64,000 bases of DNA from Limnohabitans sp. Rim8 (GTDB lineage: Bacteria > Pseudomonadota > Gammaproteobacteria > Burkholderiales > Burkholderiaceae_C). The stretch lies in assembly GCA_945897465.1 (NCBI GenBank), contig CAMDFK010000004.1, positions 62,001-126,000 on the forward strand, given 5' to 3'. Shown here in pieces: positions 21,334-29,396 of the stretch. The notes beneath the pieces are model-generated. The model saw nothing but the letters and a program-made list of their open reading frames with translations, had not been told where the DNA came from and made no database searches. How positions within the stretch are numbered: position 1 is the first letter of the stretch; the number at the start of each line of letters is the position of its first letter. Both the position numbers and the translations under genes were made by a program.

Positions 21334-21746
21334 GCAGCGCCCCCGAAAACACCGTCCCCGCCAAGCACCAGAGTTTTCTGGCTTTTGACTATGGCCTCAA
21401 GCGCACCGGTGTGGCCGTGGGCAACCGCCTGATGAAGTCGGCCACGCCACAAGGCACCATCGCCGCCGAGGGCGACGCCCGCTTTGAGCACATCGCCCAA
21501 CGCATTAAGGAGTGGCAGCCCGACGCGCTGGTGATCGGCGTGCCTACCCACCCCGATGGCGGCGAACACGAGAACACCGTGCGCGCCCGCAAGTTCGGCC
21601 GCCAGCTGCGCGGCCGCTTTGGCCTCGCTGTCTACGAGGTCGACGAGCGTTACACCACCACCGAGGCGCATTCTTATGGGGCCAAAGATGCCGATGCTGC
21701 CGCCGCCGCGATCATTCTTGACCAATTTTTAAGGAGCTTGCCATGA
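21330..21746 (+). CDS. ruvX: RuvX/YqgF pre-16S rRNA nuclease or Holliday-junction resolvase
   Basis: 138-residue RNase H-fold protein with the acidic triad regions visible: FLAFDYGLKRTGVAVG near residue 14, VIGVPTHPDGGEHEN near residue 66, and VDERYTTTEA near residue 100. YqgF acts in pre-16S rRNA end processing and is also annotated as a Holliday-junction resolvase. ATG 21330 overlaps the yqgE stop (ATGA), and the gene overlaps pyrR by ATGA at 21743, giving a tightly coupled yqgE-ruvX-pyrR run. Confidence 0.93.
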   Translation: MSSAPENTVPAKHQSFLAFDYGLKRTGVAVGNRLMKSATPQGTIAAEGDARFEHIAQRIKEWQPDALVIGVPTHPDGGEHENTVRARKFGRQLRGRFGLAVYEVDERYTTTEAHSYGAKDADAAAAAIILDQFLRSLP

Positions 21747-22243
21747 GCGCACTCGCCCTCAATGCCGAGGCCCTGTACCTGGAGCTGCTGCGCGGTGTGC
21801 GCAGCCTGTGCACGGCCAACACCCGCCTGGTGGGCATCACCTCGGGTGGCGCCTGGCTGGCCCAGCGCCTGCAGCGCGACCTGGGTCTAGCGGGCGAGTC
21901 GGGCCAGGTGTCGTCGGTCATGCACCGCGACGATTTTGCCCAACGAGGCTTGTCGGCAGGGGGGCAGACCAGCTTGCCCTTCGAGGTCGACGGTGCCGAT
22001 ATCCTGATCCTGGACGACGTGCTCCACACCGGACGGACGATCCGTGCCGTGCTCAACGAAATTTTTGACTACGGCCGCCCCGCTCGTGTGCAGCTGGCCG
22101 TGCTGGTGGACCGGGGCGGGCGACAGCTGCCGGTGCAAGCCGATTACGCCGCCGCCCGGGTGGCTTTGCCTGAGACCCAATCGCTGGCGCTGGCCCGCGA
22201 CCCGGCTGGCGCATTCAGTTTTGAAGTGAAGAACAAGGCTTGA
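21743..22243 (+). CDS. pyrR: PyrR bifunctional pyrimidine regulator / uracil phosphoribosyltransferase
   Basis: 166-residue phosphoribosyltransferase-fold protein with the PRPP loop [18 protein letters not shown] near residues 91-108, which identifies PyrR. In Gram-positive bacteria PyrR binds the pyr mRNA; in Burkholderiales the gene commonly precedes pyrB. No separate attenuator is visible, because the start overlaps ruvX. pyrB follows after 16 bases. Confidence 0.93.
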   Translation: MSALALNAEALYLELLRGVRSLCTANTRLVGITSGGAWLAQRLQRDLGLAGESGQVSSVMHRDDFAQRGLSAGGQTSLPFEVDGADILILDDVLHTGRTIRAVLNEIFDYGRPARVQLAVLVDRGGRQLPVQADYAAARVALPETQSLALARDPAGAFSFEVKNKA

Positions 22244-22259
22244 ACCCGGCAAGGACACC

Positions 22260-23225
22260 ATGCTCTACAAACGCAACAACCCCCAACTCAACAAAAACGG
22301 CGAGCTGATCCACTTGCTCTCCACCGAAGGTTTGTCCAAGGACATCCTGACGCACATCCTCGACACAGCGGCCAGCTTCGTCAGTGTGAGCGACCGCGAG
22401 GTGAAAAAGGTGCCCCTTTTGCGCGGCAAAAGCGTGTTCAACCTGTTTTTTGAAAACAGCACCCGCACCCGCACCACCTTCGACATCGCGGCCACCCGCC
22501 TGTCGGCCGATGTCTACACGCTCGACATTGCGCGCTCTTCGGCCAGCAAGGGCGAGTCGCTGCTGGACACCATCGCCAATCTGAGCGCCATGGCCGCTGA
22601 CATTTTTGTGGTGCGCCACAGTGAGTCCGGTGCGCCTTATTTGATTGCGCAACACGTCGCACCCCATGTGCATGTGGTCAATGCCGGAGACGGGCGCCAC
22701 GCCCACCCCACCCAGGGCTTGCTGGACATGTACACCATCCGGCACTACAAAAAAGACTTCACCAACCTCACTGTGGCCATCGTGGGCGATGTGCTGCACT
22801 CGCGTGTGGCCCGCTCGGACATCCATGCGCTCACCACGCTCGGCTGCGCCGAAGTGCGAGTGGTTGGCCCCAAAACCCTGGTGCCTGCCGACATGGCTCA
22901 AATGGGCGTGCGTGTCTTCAACAACCTGGAAGAGGGCATCCAAGGCTGTGACGTGGTCATCATGCTGCGCCTGCAAAACGAGCGCATGAGTGGTGCGCTG
23001 TTGCCTTCCAGCCAAGAGTACTTTGAGAGTTTTGGCCTCACCACCGAAAAACTGCAACTGGCCAAGCCCGACGCCATCGTCATGCACCCCGGCCCCATCA
23101 ACCGCGGGGTCGAGATCGATTCGGCCGTGGTCGACGGCCAGCAAAGCGTGATCCTGCCGCAGGTGACCTTTGGCATCGCCGTGCGCATGGCGGTGATGAG
23201 CATCGTCGCGGGCAACACCGCGTAA
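22260..23225 (+). CDS. pyrB: Aspartate carbamoyltransferase catalytic subunit
   Basis: 321-residue ATCase catalytic chain, the first committed step of pyrimidine synthesis. Signature residues are [12 protein letters not shown] near residue 64 (carbamoyl-phosphate binding), [13 protein letters not shown] near residue 148, [12 protein letters not shown] near residue 178, and [12 protein letters not shown] near residue 277. A good Shine-Dalgarno (AAGGACACC) precedes ATG 22260. The non-catalytic dihydroorotase homologue follows, the standard partner of this class of ATCase. Confidence 0.97.
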   Translation: MLYKRNNPQLNKNGELIHLLSTEGLSKDILTHILDTAASFVSVSDREVKKVPLLRGKSVFNLFFENSTRTRTTFDIAATRLSADVYTLDIARSSASKGESLLDTIANLSAMAADIFVVRHSESGAPYLIAQHVAPHVHVVNAGDGRHAHPTQGLLDMYTIRHYKKDFTNLTVAIVGDVLHSRVARSDIHALTTLGCAEVRVVGPKTLVPADMAQMGVRVFNNLEEGIQGCDVVIMLRLQNERMSGALLPSSQEYFESFGLTTEKLQLAKPDAIVMHPGPINRGVEIDSAVVDGQQSVILPQVTFGIAVRMAVMSIVAGNTA

Positions 23226-23250
23226 TCAAGAGCCGATTAGGAAACTCACG

Positions 23251-24546
23251 ATGAAACTGCTTATTCAAAACGGCCGCGTGATCGACCCGGCCAGCGGCTT
23301 TGACCAAACCGGCGATGTGGCGATCGCCGCTGGCCGCATCGTGGCCATGGGCTCAGCCCCTGCCGATTTCAGCCCCAACCGCGTCATCAACGCCCGGGGG
23401 TGCATCGTGGCTCCAGGCCTGGTGGACTTGGCGGCGCGCCTGCGCGATCCCGGCCAGGAACACGCGGGCATGCTCGAGAGCGAAATGGCCGCGGCCGTGG
23501 CCGGTGGTGTGACCAGTCTGGTGTGCCCGCCTGACACCGAGCCGGTGCTGGACGAGCCGGGCCTGGTCGAAATGCTGAGCTACCGCGCCGAGAAGCTGCA
23601 CCAAGCCCGTGTGCTGCCGTTGGGCGCACTCACCGTGGGCCTCAAGGGTGAGGTACTGACTGAAATGGTACAGCTGACCGATGCCGGTTGTGTGGGTTTT
23701 TCTCAGGCCGAGGTGCCAATTCCCAGCACCCAGGTGCTTCAGCGTGCCCTGCAATACGCCAGCACCTATGGCTTCACAGTCTGGTTGCGTCCGCAAGAGC
23801 TGCACCTGGGCAAGGGCGTGGCCGCCAGCGGCGCCTTGGCCACGCGCATGGGTTTGTCTGGCGTGTCGGTGGCTGCCGAAACCATTGCCCTGCAGACCAT
23901 TTTTGAGCTGGTGCGCAGCACCCAAGCCCGCGTCCACCTGTGCCGCATCAGCAGCGCCCAAGGGGTTGATTTGATCCGCAGGGCCAAGGCCGAGGGTTTA
24001 CCACTCACGGCCGATGTGAGCATCAATTCGCTGCACCTGACGGATGCCGACATGGGTTACTTTGACAGCCGCGCTCGCCTCACCCCCGTGCTGCGCCAGC
24101 AGCGCGACCGCGACGCGCTGCGTGCAGGTCTGGCCGACGGCACGCTGGACGTGCTGGTCTCCGACCACACCCCGGTGGATACCGATGCCAAGGCCTTGCC
24201 CTTTGCCGAAGCCGAGTCCGGTGCCACCGGCATGGAGCTGCTGTGGAGCTTGGCGCTCAAATGGGGGCAAGATGCTGGACTGCCTGTGGCCCAAGTGCTT
24301 TCGCGCATCACGGCCGATCCGGCCCGTGTGCTGGGTTTGTCGCTCGGCGGTTTGCAGGACTCGGTGGGTCATCTGGCCGTGGGCGGTGTGGCCGATGTGT
24401 GTGTGCTGTCCACCGAAGGTCATTGGTTGGTGGGTGATACTTCTCTGCGCAGCCAATGCAAGAGCACCCCGTTTTCGGGTTACGAACTGCCCGGCCGCGT
24501 AATGGCCACGGTGGTGGGCGGTCAGGTGGCGTTTGAAAACTCTTGA
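23251..24546 (+). CDS. pyrX: Dihydroorotase-like protein lacking zinc ligands (PyrX/PyrC')
   Basis: 431-residue amidohydrolase homologue next to pyrB. Active type I dihydroorotases have an HxH motif after the first strand; here the corresponding segment is LVDLAARLRDPGQEHAGML (residues 56-74), with no His pair. The HxC-like motif is HLCRISSAQG rather than the usual His-containing one, and FSDDG is replaced by FSQAE. Only SDHTPVD near residue 304 remains partly conserved. These losses match the inactive dihydroorotase homologue of Pseudomonas and Burkholderia, which serves as a structural subunit of ATCase. The real dihydroorotase must be encoded elsewhere. Confidence 0.88.
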   Translation: MKLLIQNGRVIDPASGFDQTGDVAIAAGRIVAMGSAPADFSPNRVINARGCIVAPGLVDLAARLRDPGQEHAGMLESEMAAAVAGGVTSLVCPPDTEPVLDEPGLVEMLSYRAEKLHQARVLPLGALTVGLKGEVLTEMVQLTDAGCVGFSQAEVPIPSTQVLQRALQYASTYGFTVWLRPQELHLGKGVAASGALATRMGLSGVSVAAETIALQTIFELVRSTQARVHLCRISSAQGVDLIRRAKAEGLPLTADVSINSLHLTDADMGYFDSRARLTPVLRQQRDRDALRAGLADGTLDVLVSDHTPVDTDAKALPFAEAESGATGMELLWSLALKWGQDAGLPVAQVLSRITADPARVLGLSLGGLQDSVGHLAVGGVADVCVLSTEGHWLVGDTSLRSQCKSTPFSGYELPGRVMATVVGGQVAFENS

Positions 24547-24563
24547 GCCAAGGTACGCTGCGC

Positions 24564-25301
24564 ATGACTGTCTTGAGCGCCATTTGGAAATTACTGCGCG
24601 GCCTGTGGCATGTGTTGCTGGGCATGTGGACTATCTATGTGCGCTTTCCACAGTTCACATCCGAGCAGCGCGAATTGCGCGTGCAGGCCTGGGCGCTGAA
24701 ATTTCTGGCTTTGTGGGATATTCGCCTGCAGGTGCTTGGTCACCCGGTCCGCAGTGGTCCTGCCCTGATGGTTGCGAACCATATTTCTTGGCTCGATATT
24801 TTGGTGATCCACGCGGCCAGACACTGCCGATTTGTTTCCAAATCTGACATCCGTGAATGGCCATTGGTGGGCACTCTGGCCACCGGCGCGGGTACGCTGT
24901 ACATCGAAAGGGCCAAGCGCAAAGACGCCTTGCGCATGGTCCAAGACATGGCCGAGGCCATGAAAAATGGGGATGTGGTGGCCATCTTTCCAGAAGGCAC
25001 CACCAGCGATGGCCGTGAACTTTTGCCTTTTCACGCCAACTTGATCCAGGCGGCCATTCAGTCTCAAGCTCCAATTCAGCCTGTTTCGATCAAATTCATT
25101 GATGGTCAAACCGGTGAGACCAGTTTTGGGCCTTGTTATATTGGCGAGGACACCTTGATAGGCTCCATGTGGCGCACCCTTCAATCCAAGCGAATCACCG
25201 CTGTGTTGCATTTTGGCGAGCCGCAAAGTGCCCATGGCCGAGACCGCCGTTCTTGGGCGAGCGCATTGCGACAAGACATCATTGAATTGCGCGACCAATG
25301 A
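24564..25301 (+). CDS. plsC: 1-acyl-sn-glycerol-3-phosphate acyltransferase
   Basis: 245-residue membrane-associated acyltransferase for the second acylation in phosphatidate synthesis. The HX4D motif is NHISWLDIL near residue 72, FPEGTTSDGREL is near residue 150, and an N-terminal hydrophobic anchor (LWHVLLGMWTIYV) spans residues 13-25. ATG 24564 was preferred to TTG 24543, which overlaps the pyrX stop; a weak AAGG lies in between. It completes the pyrR-pyrB-pyrX-plsC run. Confidence 0.92.
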   Translation: MTVLSAIWKLLRGLWHVLLGMWTIYVRFPQFTSEQRELRVQAWALKFLALWDIRLQVLGHPVRSGPALMVANHISWLDILVIHAARHCRFVSKSDIREWPLVGTLATGAGTLYIERAKRKDALRMVQDMAEAMKNGDVVAIFPEGTTSDGRELLPFHANLIQAAIQSQAPIQPVSIKFIDGQTGETSFGPCYIGEDTLIGSMWRTLQSKRITAVLHFGEPQSAHGRDRRSWASALRQDIIELRDQ

Positions 25302-25384
25302 CAGAACGTTGCGCAGTGGGACTTGTTCAACGGGCACAAACGATCCCAGCCGCCCAACATTTCAGTCAGTGATGAGTGCTGAAC

Positions 25385-25957
25385 TCACTCTGTCGTTTCG
25401 AGGGTGATCAGCCAGCGTCCCTCTTTGAATATCCAAAGCATGGTTTTGGGCTCTATCAGTCGCAAGCGTTCGTCTTGATAGGTTTGGGTAAAACGCACAG
25501 TGGCTGTGGTGGCCCTCATCTGGATGCTTAAATCGCTGATGCTGTGTTGAATCTTCTTTTTGCTGGAGATCCGTTTTGTCCTTTGCATGACCCATGCAGA
25601 TCGGCTCATGCCCTTAGGTGCTTTGAAATTCGTCGCGTACAAAGACAAGTACAGGGGCAAGTTTTGTTGACTCCAAGCTTGACTCCATTGTTGCAAGGTC
25701 TCGCGCAGGTCGGCTTCGCTGTTGTTGCTTGCGGGCAACGGCACCATCGCATTGACCACTGCAGGTTTTGCAGGAATTGAGTTTTGAATGGGTTCAGGGC
25801 TTGGAGGCTTGTGATTGGAACGGGTGACAACAATTGTGCCGGGTGGCTCGACGGGTGGGCCCCAGGGGTTCACAATTTCGTCCTTCTCGGCCATCAAATG
25901 GGACAAGTGCGTGAGAGCCAAGATGACCAAAATCCAAACCAGATGGCGTTTTTTCAA
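25385..25957 (-). CDS. Membrane-anchored NTF2-like (Cds6 C-terminal type) protein
   Basis: About 190 residues beginning LKKRHLVWILVILALTHLSH, a single N-terminal membrane segment. A proline-rich linker follows, then an NTF2-like C-terminal domain (LQQWSQAWSQQNLPLYLSLY near residue 90, VMQRTKRI, and WLITLE at the end). The domain resembles the C-terminal region of L,D-transpeptidase regulator Cds6, a periplasmic ligand-binding fold. TTG 25957 was chosen because it starts exactly at the membrane segment. An ATG at 26065 would add 36 residues that are antisense to a different coding relic. Function unknown. Confidence 0.6.
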   Translation of the reverse strand: MKKRHLVWILVILALTHLSHLMAEKDEIVNPWGPPVEPPGTIVVTRSNHKPPSPEPIQNSIPAKPAVVNAMVPLPASNNSEADLRETLQQWSQAWSQQNLPLYLSLYATNFKAPKGMSRSAWVMQRTKRISSKKKIQHSISDLSIQMRATTATVRFTQTYQDERLRLIEPKTMLWIFKEGRWLITLETTE

Positions 25958-25980
25958 GGGAGATTTTCCGCCTTCCCTTA

Positions 25981-26046
25981 CAGCTGGCCTATGAGGAGTG
26001 GGCCGACGCTGTGGCCAAGGTGAACCCTGCCTTGTTTCAGTGTTGA
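25981..26046 (+). pseudogene. Possible C-terminal relic of an unidentified gene
   Basis: The plus strand reads LAYEEWADAVAKVNPALF then QC and a TGA at 26044-26046. The acidic-hydrophobic pattern looks like a real protein end, yet no start or upstream reading frame is present. I cannot name the family. Confidence 0.3.
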
Positions 26047-26065
26047 AAAATGCTTGAACGAGCAT

Positions 26066-26367
26066 CAGATCATCAAGTTAAATTTGTATTTTTAGTGTAA
26101 TTTGTTTTTTTATTGTATATCATGAAGCATATTTTAAAAATAAGAGTATGTAAAAATTCGTCAATGTCAGTTTGCACACCTGTAAAAATGTGAAATGCCG
26201 TGATGCTTGAAAATCGGCGGTAGTGAACAAGCTCAGTGGCCAGCAAAGCAGTCAGCTGGGAGCCAAGCTCGGGCAATCAGGCGGTCATGAGGACGCCAAT
26301 AACCAATTGGGGCGTTCTGGATGTACCCGCAGTGTTCCCTTGACCACCAGGAAAATTTGAATTTTTG
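26066..26367. other. AT-rich intergenic region
   Basis: A strikingly AT-rich stretch (about 26070-26165) with poly-A/T tracts lies between the NTF2-like gene and fbpC. The only long open frame (minus strand, 26073-26276) has no ribosome-binding site and an unlikely composition. An imperfect hairpin (ACGCCAAT with ATTGGGGCGT, near 26290-26313) is the only structure I see. Confidence 0.5.
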
Positions 26368-27507
26368 TCATTTGGGGCCCGTGTGCTCACAGGCCTGCGC
26401 CTTGGCACAGGGCATCTGGCACAGCTCGCGGTCACTCACCGGGCAGGTGCGGTTGAAGGTCACCACATGGTCGACCTCGGCGCGAATGCCAATCCACTCA
26501 CCCAGCTTGTGGTCGTGGTGGCTGGGCACATGGGCCATCAGCAAATCACCACTGGCCAGGCGCAAGGTGTATAAAAACTCAGAACCCCGAAACGCCTTGC
26601 GGATGATCTCTGCTCTGACGGGTGCATCGTCGTCGTGCACGATGTCGTCGGCCCGCAGTAGCACATCGCATTCGCCACCTTCAAAAGCACAGGGCAGGGG
26701 GCATTCGGCCACATCGCGCAGCTCGCCCACTGGGGTGCTGACCAGAATGTGTCCGTCCACCTCGCGCAGCGTGGCGGTCGTGAAAACGCCGTGGCCAATG
26801 AAGTCGGCCACAAAGCGGGTGGCCGGGCGGTGGTAGAGGCTGTAGGCATCCTCCCACTGGTGCAGCTGGCCTTCGTTCATCACGCCGATCACATCGCCTA
26901 TGGCAAAGGCTTCGAGCTGGTCGTGGGTGACCAGCAGCGCGGTGGCTTTGGCGGCTTTGAGGATGTTGCGCACCTCATGCGCCAGGCGCTCGCGCAGGTC
27001 AATGTCCAGGTTGGAAAACGGCTCGTCCAGCAGCAGCAAGTCGGGCTTGGGGGCCAGCGCACGCGCCAAAGCGACACGTTGCTGTTGGCCGCCCGAGAGC
27101 TCGTGTGGGAAACGTTTGTCCGAACCGGCCAGCCCCACCAGCTCCAACACCTCAGTCACGCGTTTTTGGCGTTCGGCTTTGGGCAGTTGGTCCAGCCCAA
27201 AACCCACGTTGCGGCCCACGTCCATGTGCGGAAACAGCGCGTAATCCTGAAACACCATGCCAATGCGGCGGCGCTCGGCCGGTTCGGTGTGGCCTTTTTC
27301 GCTCACCACCCGGTTGGACAGCAAAATCTGCCCGTCCGACACCGGCTCCAAGCCCGCCACCGCCCTGAGCAAAGTGGTCTTGCCGCAACCCGATGGGCCG
27401 ATCAGCACGCCAATGTCACCCGAGCGCAGGCCCAGGTTCACCCGCTGCACGGCAGGCGTGGGGCTGCCGGGGTATTGGATGTCGAGCTGGCGCAGTTCTA
27501 GAAACAT
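26368..27507 (-). CDS. fbpC: ABC transporter ATPase, iron(III)/FbpC-like
   Basis: 379-residue ATPase of the Fbp/Afu ferric-iron or polyamine family. Walker A is GPSGCGKTTLL near residue 37, the Q-loop VFQDYALFPHM near residue 85, the signature LSGGQQQRVALARAL near residue 138, Walker B LLLDEPFSNLD near residue 160, and a C-terminal TOBE-like domain after residue 245. The last residues (CPVSDRELCQMPC) are Cys-rich. It is divergent from the permease at 27555. No periplasmic iron-binding protein is in the window, so the substrate is tentative. Confidence 0.85.
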   Translation of the reverse strand: MFLELRQLDIQYPGSPTPAVQRVNLGLRSGDIGVLIGPSGCGKTTLLRAVAGLEPVSDGQILLSNRVVSEKGHTEPAERRRIGMVFQDYALFPHMDVGRNVGFGLDQLPKAERQKRVTEVLELVGLAGSDKRFPHELSGGQQQRVALARALAPKPDLLLLDEPFSNLDIDLRERLAHEVRNILKAAKATALLVTHDQLEAFAIGDVIGVMNEGQLHQWEDAYSLYHRPATRFVADFIGHGVFTTATLREVDGHILVSTPVGELRDVAECPLPCAFEGGECDVLLRADDIVHDDDAPVRAEIIRKAFRGSEFLYTLRLASGDLLMAHVPSHHDHKLGEWIGIRAEVDHVVTFNRTCPVSDRELCQMPCAKAQACEHTGPK

Positions 27508-27554
27508 GCGCTGGATTGTAGGCAGGTTCTTTGGCGCTCCTACAATCGAAGTCT
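27508..27554. promoter_or_regulatory. Mirror-image divergent promoters between fbpC and fbpB
   Basis: A perfect 9-base inverted repeat GATTGTAGG (27514-27522) and CCTACAATC (27539-27547) places TACAAT -10 boxes on both strands. Each -10 ends seven to eight bases before its start codon (27507 and 27555), leaving almost no 5' leader, and neither gene shows a Shine-Dalgarno. Both transcripts are therefore likely leaderless. Confidence 0.6.
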
Positions 27555-29186
27555 ATGCTGACCACCTTGGCCCGCCGTGTATCGGGCCTCCCCTCCTTGC
27601 TCTTTGCCCTGCTGGCGCTGGCTTTGGCCTTGCCCGTGTTGGCCGTGCTGGGGTCTTGGCTGCAGTGGAGCGGCGAGAGCGCCAGCATCTTGCGCGAGAT
27701 GGCGGCCACCGTGCTGCCCGATTACGCGCTGACCACGCTGGGCCTGTGCCTGATGGTGGCGGTGGGTGTGACGGTGCTGGGCCTGGCCACGGCGGCGCTG
27801 GTCACCTTGTTCGATTTTCCGGGGCGCGGTGTGTTTGAGTGGTTGCTGCTTTTGCCGCTGGCCATACCCGCTTATGTGGTGGCTTACGCCTACACCGACT
27901 TTTTGCAGTTCAGCGGGCCGCTGCAGGTGGCCTTGCGCGAGGCGCTGGGTTTGCAAGGGCGTTTGTGGCCCGATGTGCGCAGCGTCTGGGGCGCGGCGCT
28001 GGTGTTCACATTGTCGCTTTACCCCTATGTTTATTTGTTGGCCCGCACCGCTTTGGTCGAGCGGGCTTCGGGCTTGATGGAAGCAGCCCGCCTGTTGGGT
28101 GCGCCCCTGTCCCGCCGCATCCGCGAAATCGCGCTGCCGCTGGCCCGCCCCGCTGTGGCCGCAGGTGTAGCCTTGGCGCTCATGGAAACTTTGGCCGACT
28201 TTGGTGTGTCCAGTTACTTCGGCATCCAGACCTTCACGGCGGGCATCTACAAAGCTTGGCTGTCCATGGACAACCGCATTGCCGCTGCGCAGCTGGCCAC
28301 GGTGCTGCTGGCTGTGGTGGTGGTGTTGCTCCAGCTAGAGCAACGCGCCCAAAAACGCATGCGTTTCAACCAAGGGCGAGGTTCGCGCCAGGGCTCGGCC
28401 GAGGCGCAGCCGGTGCAGTTGCACGGCACGCGTCGCGTGATGGCGTGGACGGTCTGCAGCGTGCCTGTGCTGCTGGGCTTTGTGCTGCCGGTGCTCATCA
28501 TGCTGCGGGCTTTTGTGGGCGAAACGACCGAGATGCCCTGGGAACGTTTTGGCCAGTGGGCCTGGACCAGCCTGCGCTTGGGCGCCATCACGGCGGTGCT
28601 GGCCGTGGGCGTGGCGATCGCGCTGGCCTTCAGCGTGCGCACCCGGGCCGACCGTCTCAGCCAAGGGGCCATTCAGCTGGTGGGCTTGGGTTATGCCATT
28701 CCCGGTGCGGTGGTGGTGGTGGGTTTGCTCTTGCCCGTGGGCTGGATTCAGCAGACTTGGCCCGCATCGTCAGCGGGGGCGTGGATCACCGCCACATCTT
28801 TGGGCTTGGTGTGGGCTTACTTGGTGCGCTTTTGTGCGGTGGCGCTGCAGTCGGTGCAAAGCGGCTATGCCCGCATTCCGGCCAGCCTCGACGACTCGGC
28901 GCGCATGCTGGGCGTGACGGGTTGGGGGCTGATGCGCCGGGTGCACGCGCCCCTGTTGCAGCGCACCACCATCGCGGCTGCCTTGCTGGTGTTTGTGGAC
29001 GTGATGAAGGAGCTGCCCGCCACCATGGTGCTGCGCCCCTTCAACAGCGACACCCTGGCCGTGGTGGCCTACCAGCTGGCACGCGACGAGCGCCTGGGCG
29101 AAGCGGCCTTCCCCTCGCTGGCTTTGGTTCTGGTGGGGCTGATCCCGGTGGTTTTACTCAGCCGCACCCTGAGGCGTATAGATTGA
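27555..29186 (+). CDS. fbpB: ABC transporter permease, two fused domains, FbpB-like
   Basis: 543-residue membrane protein carrying two tandem binding-protein-dependent permease domains, each with an EAA-type loop (EAARLLGAPLSRRIREIALP near residue 175, DDSARMLGVTGWGLMRRVHAP near residue 445). The domains are joined at about residues 260-310 by a soluble linker. This fused layout is typical of ferric-iron (FbpB/SfuB) transporters. The start is ATG 27555, immediately after the TACAAT box. It would pair with the divergent FbpC-like ATPase. Confidence 0.88.
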   Translation: MLTTLARRVSGLPSLLFALLALALALPVLAVLGSWLQWSGESASILREMAATVLPDYALTTLGLCLMVAVGVTVLGLATAALVTLFDFPGRGVFEWLLLLPLAIPAYVVAYAYTDFLQFSGPLQVALREALGLQGRLWPDVRSVWGAALVFTLSLYPYVYLLARTALVERASGLMEAARLLGAPLSRRIREIALPLARPAVAAGVALALMETLADFGVSSYFGIQTFTAGIYKAWLSMDNRIAAAQLATVLLAVVVVLLQLEQRAQKRMRFNQGRGSRQGSAEAQPVQLHGTRRVMAWTVCSVPVLLGFVLPVLIMLRAFVGETTEMPWERFGQWAWTSLRLGAITAVLAVGVAIALAFSVRTRADRLSQGAIQLVGLGYAIPGAVVVVGLLLPVGWIQQTWPASSAGAWITATSLGLVWAYLVRFCAVALQSVQSGYARIPASLDDSARMLGVTGWGLMRRVHAPLLQRTTIAAALLVFVDVMKELPATMVLRPFNSDTLAVVAYQLARDERLGEAAFPSLALVLVGLIPVVLLSRTLRRID

Positions 29187-29396
29187 TCAGGTTCAGTGGA
29201 TCTGGTGAAGGCCAGCTTTCCAGTCCGCTTTAAAGTGACCCATCAAGTTCATGGCTAATGGGGTATGGCGGATCGACCCCTGTGGATGTGTCAGACCTTT
29301 AGCGCCCGATTGGCTTGCTCGAACAGATCGTTGAAGGACTGTATTTAGGGTGAATTTGAATACAATGGGATGGGTTCTTTTGTTTTCCTTAAGCCC

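Noticed and set aside
26073..26276. 67-codon minus-strand open frame in the AT-rich gap
   Set aside because: No ribosome-binding site and its composition follows the AT-rich DNA.
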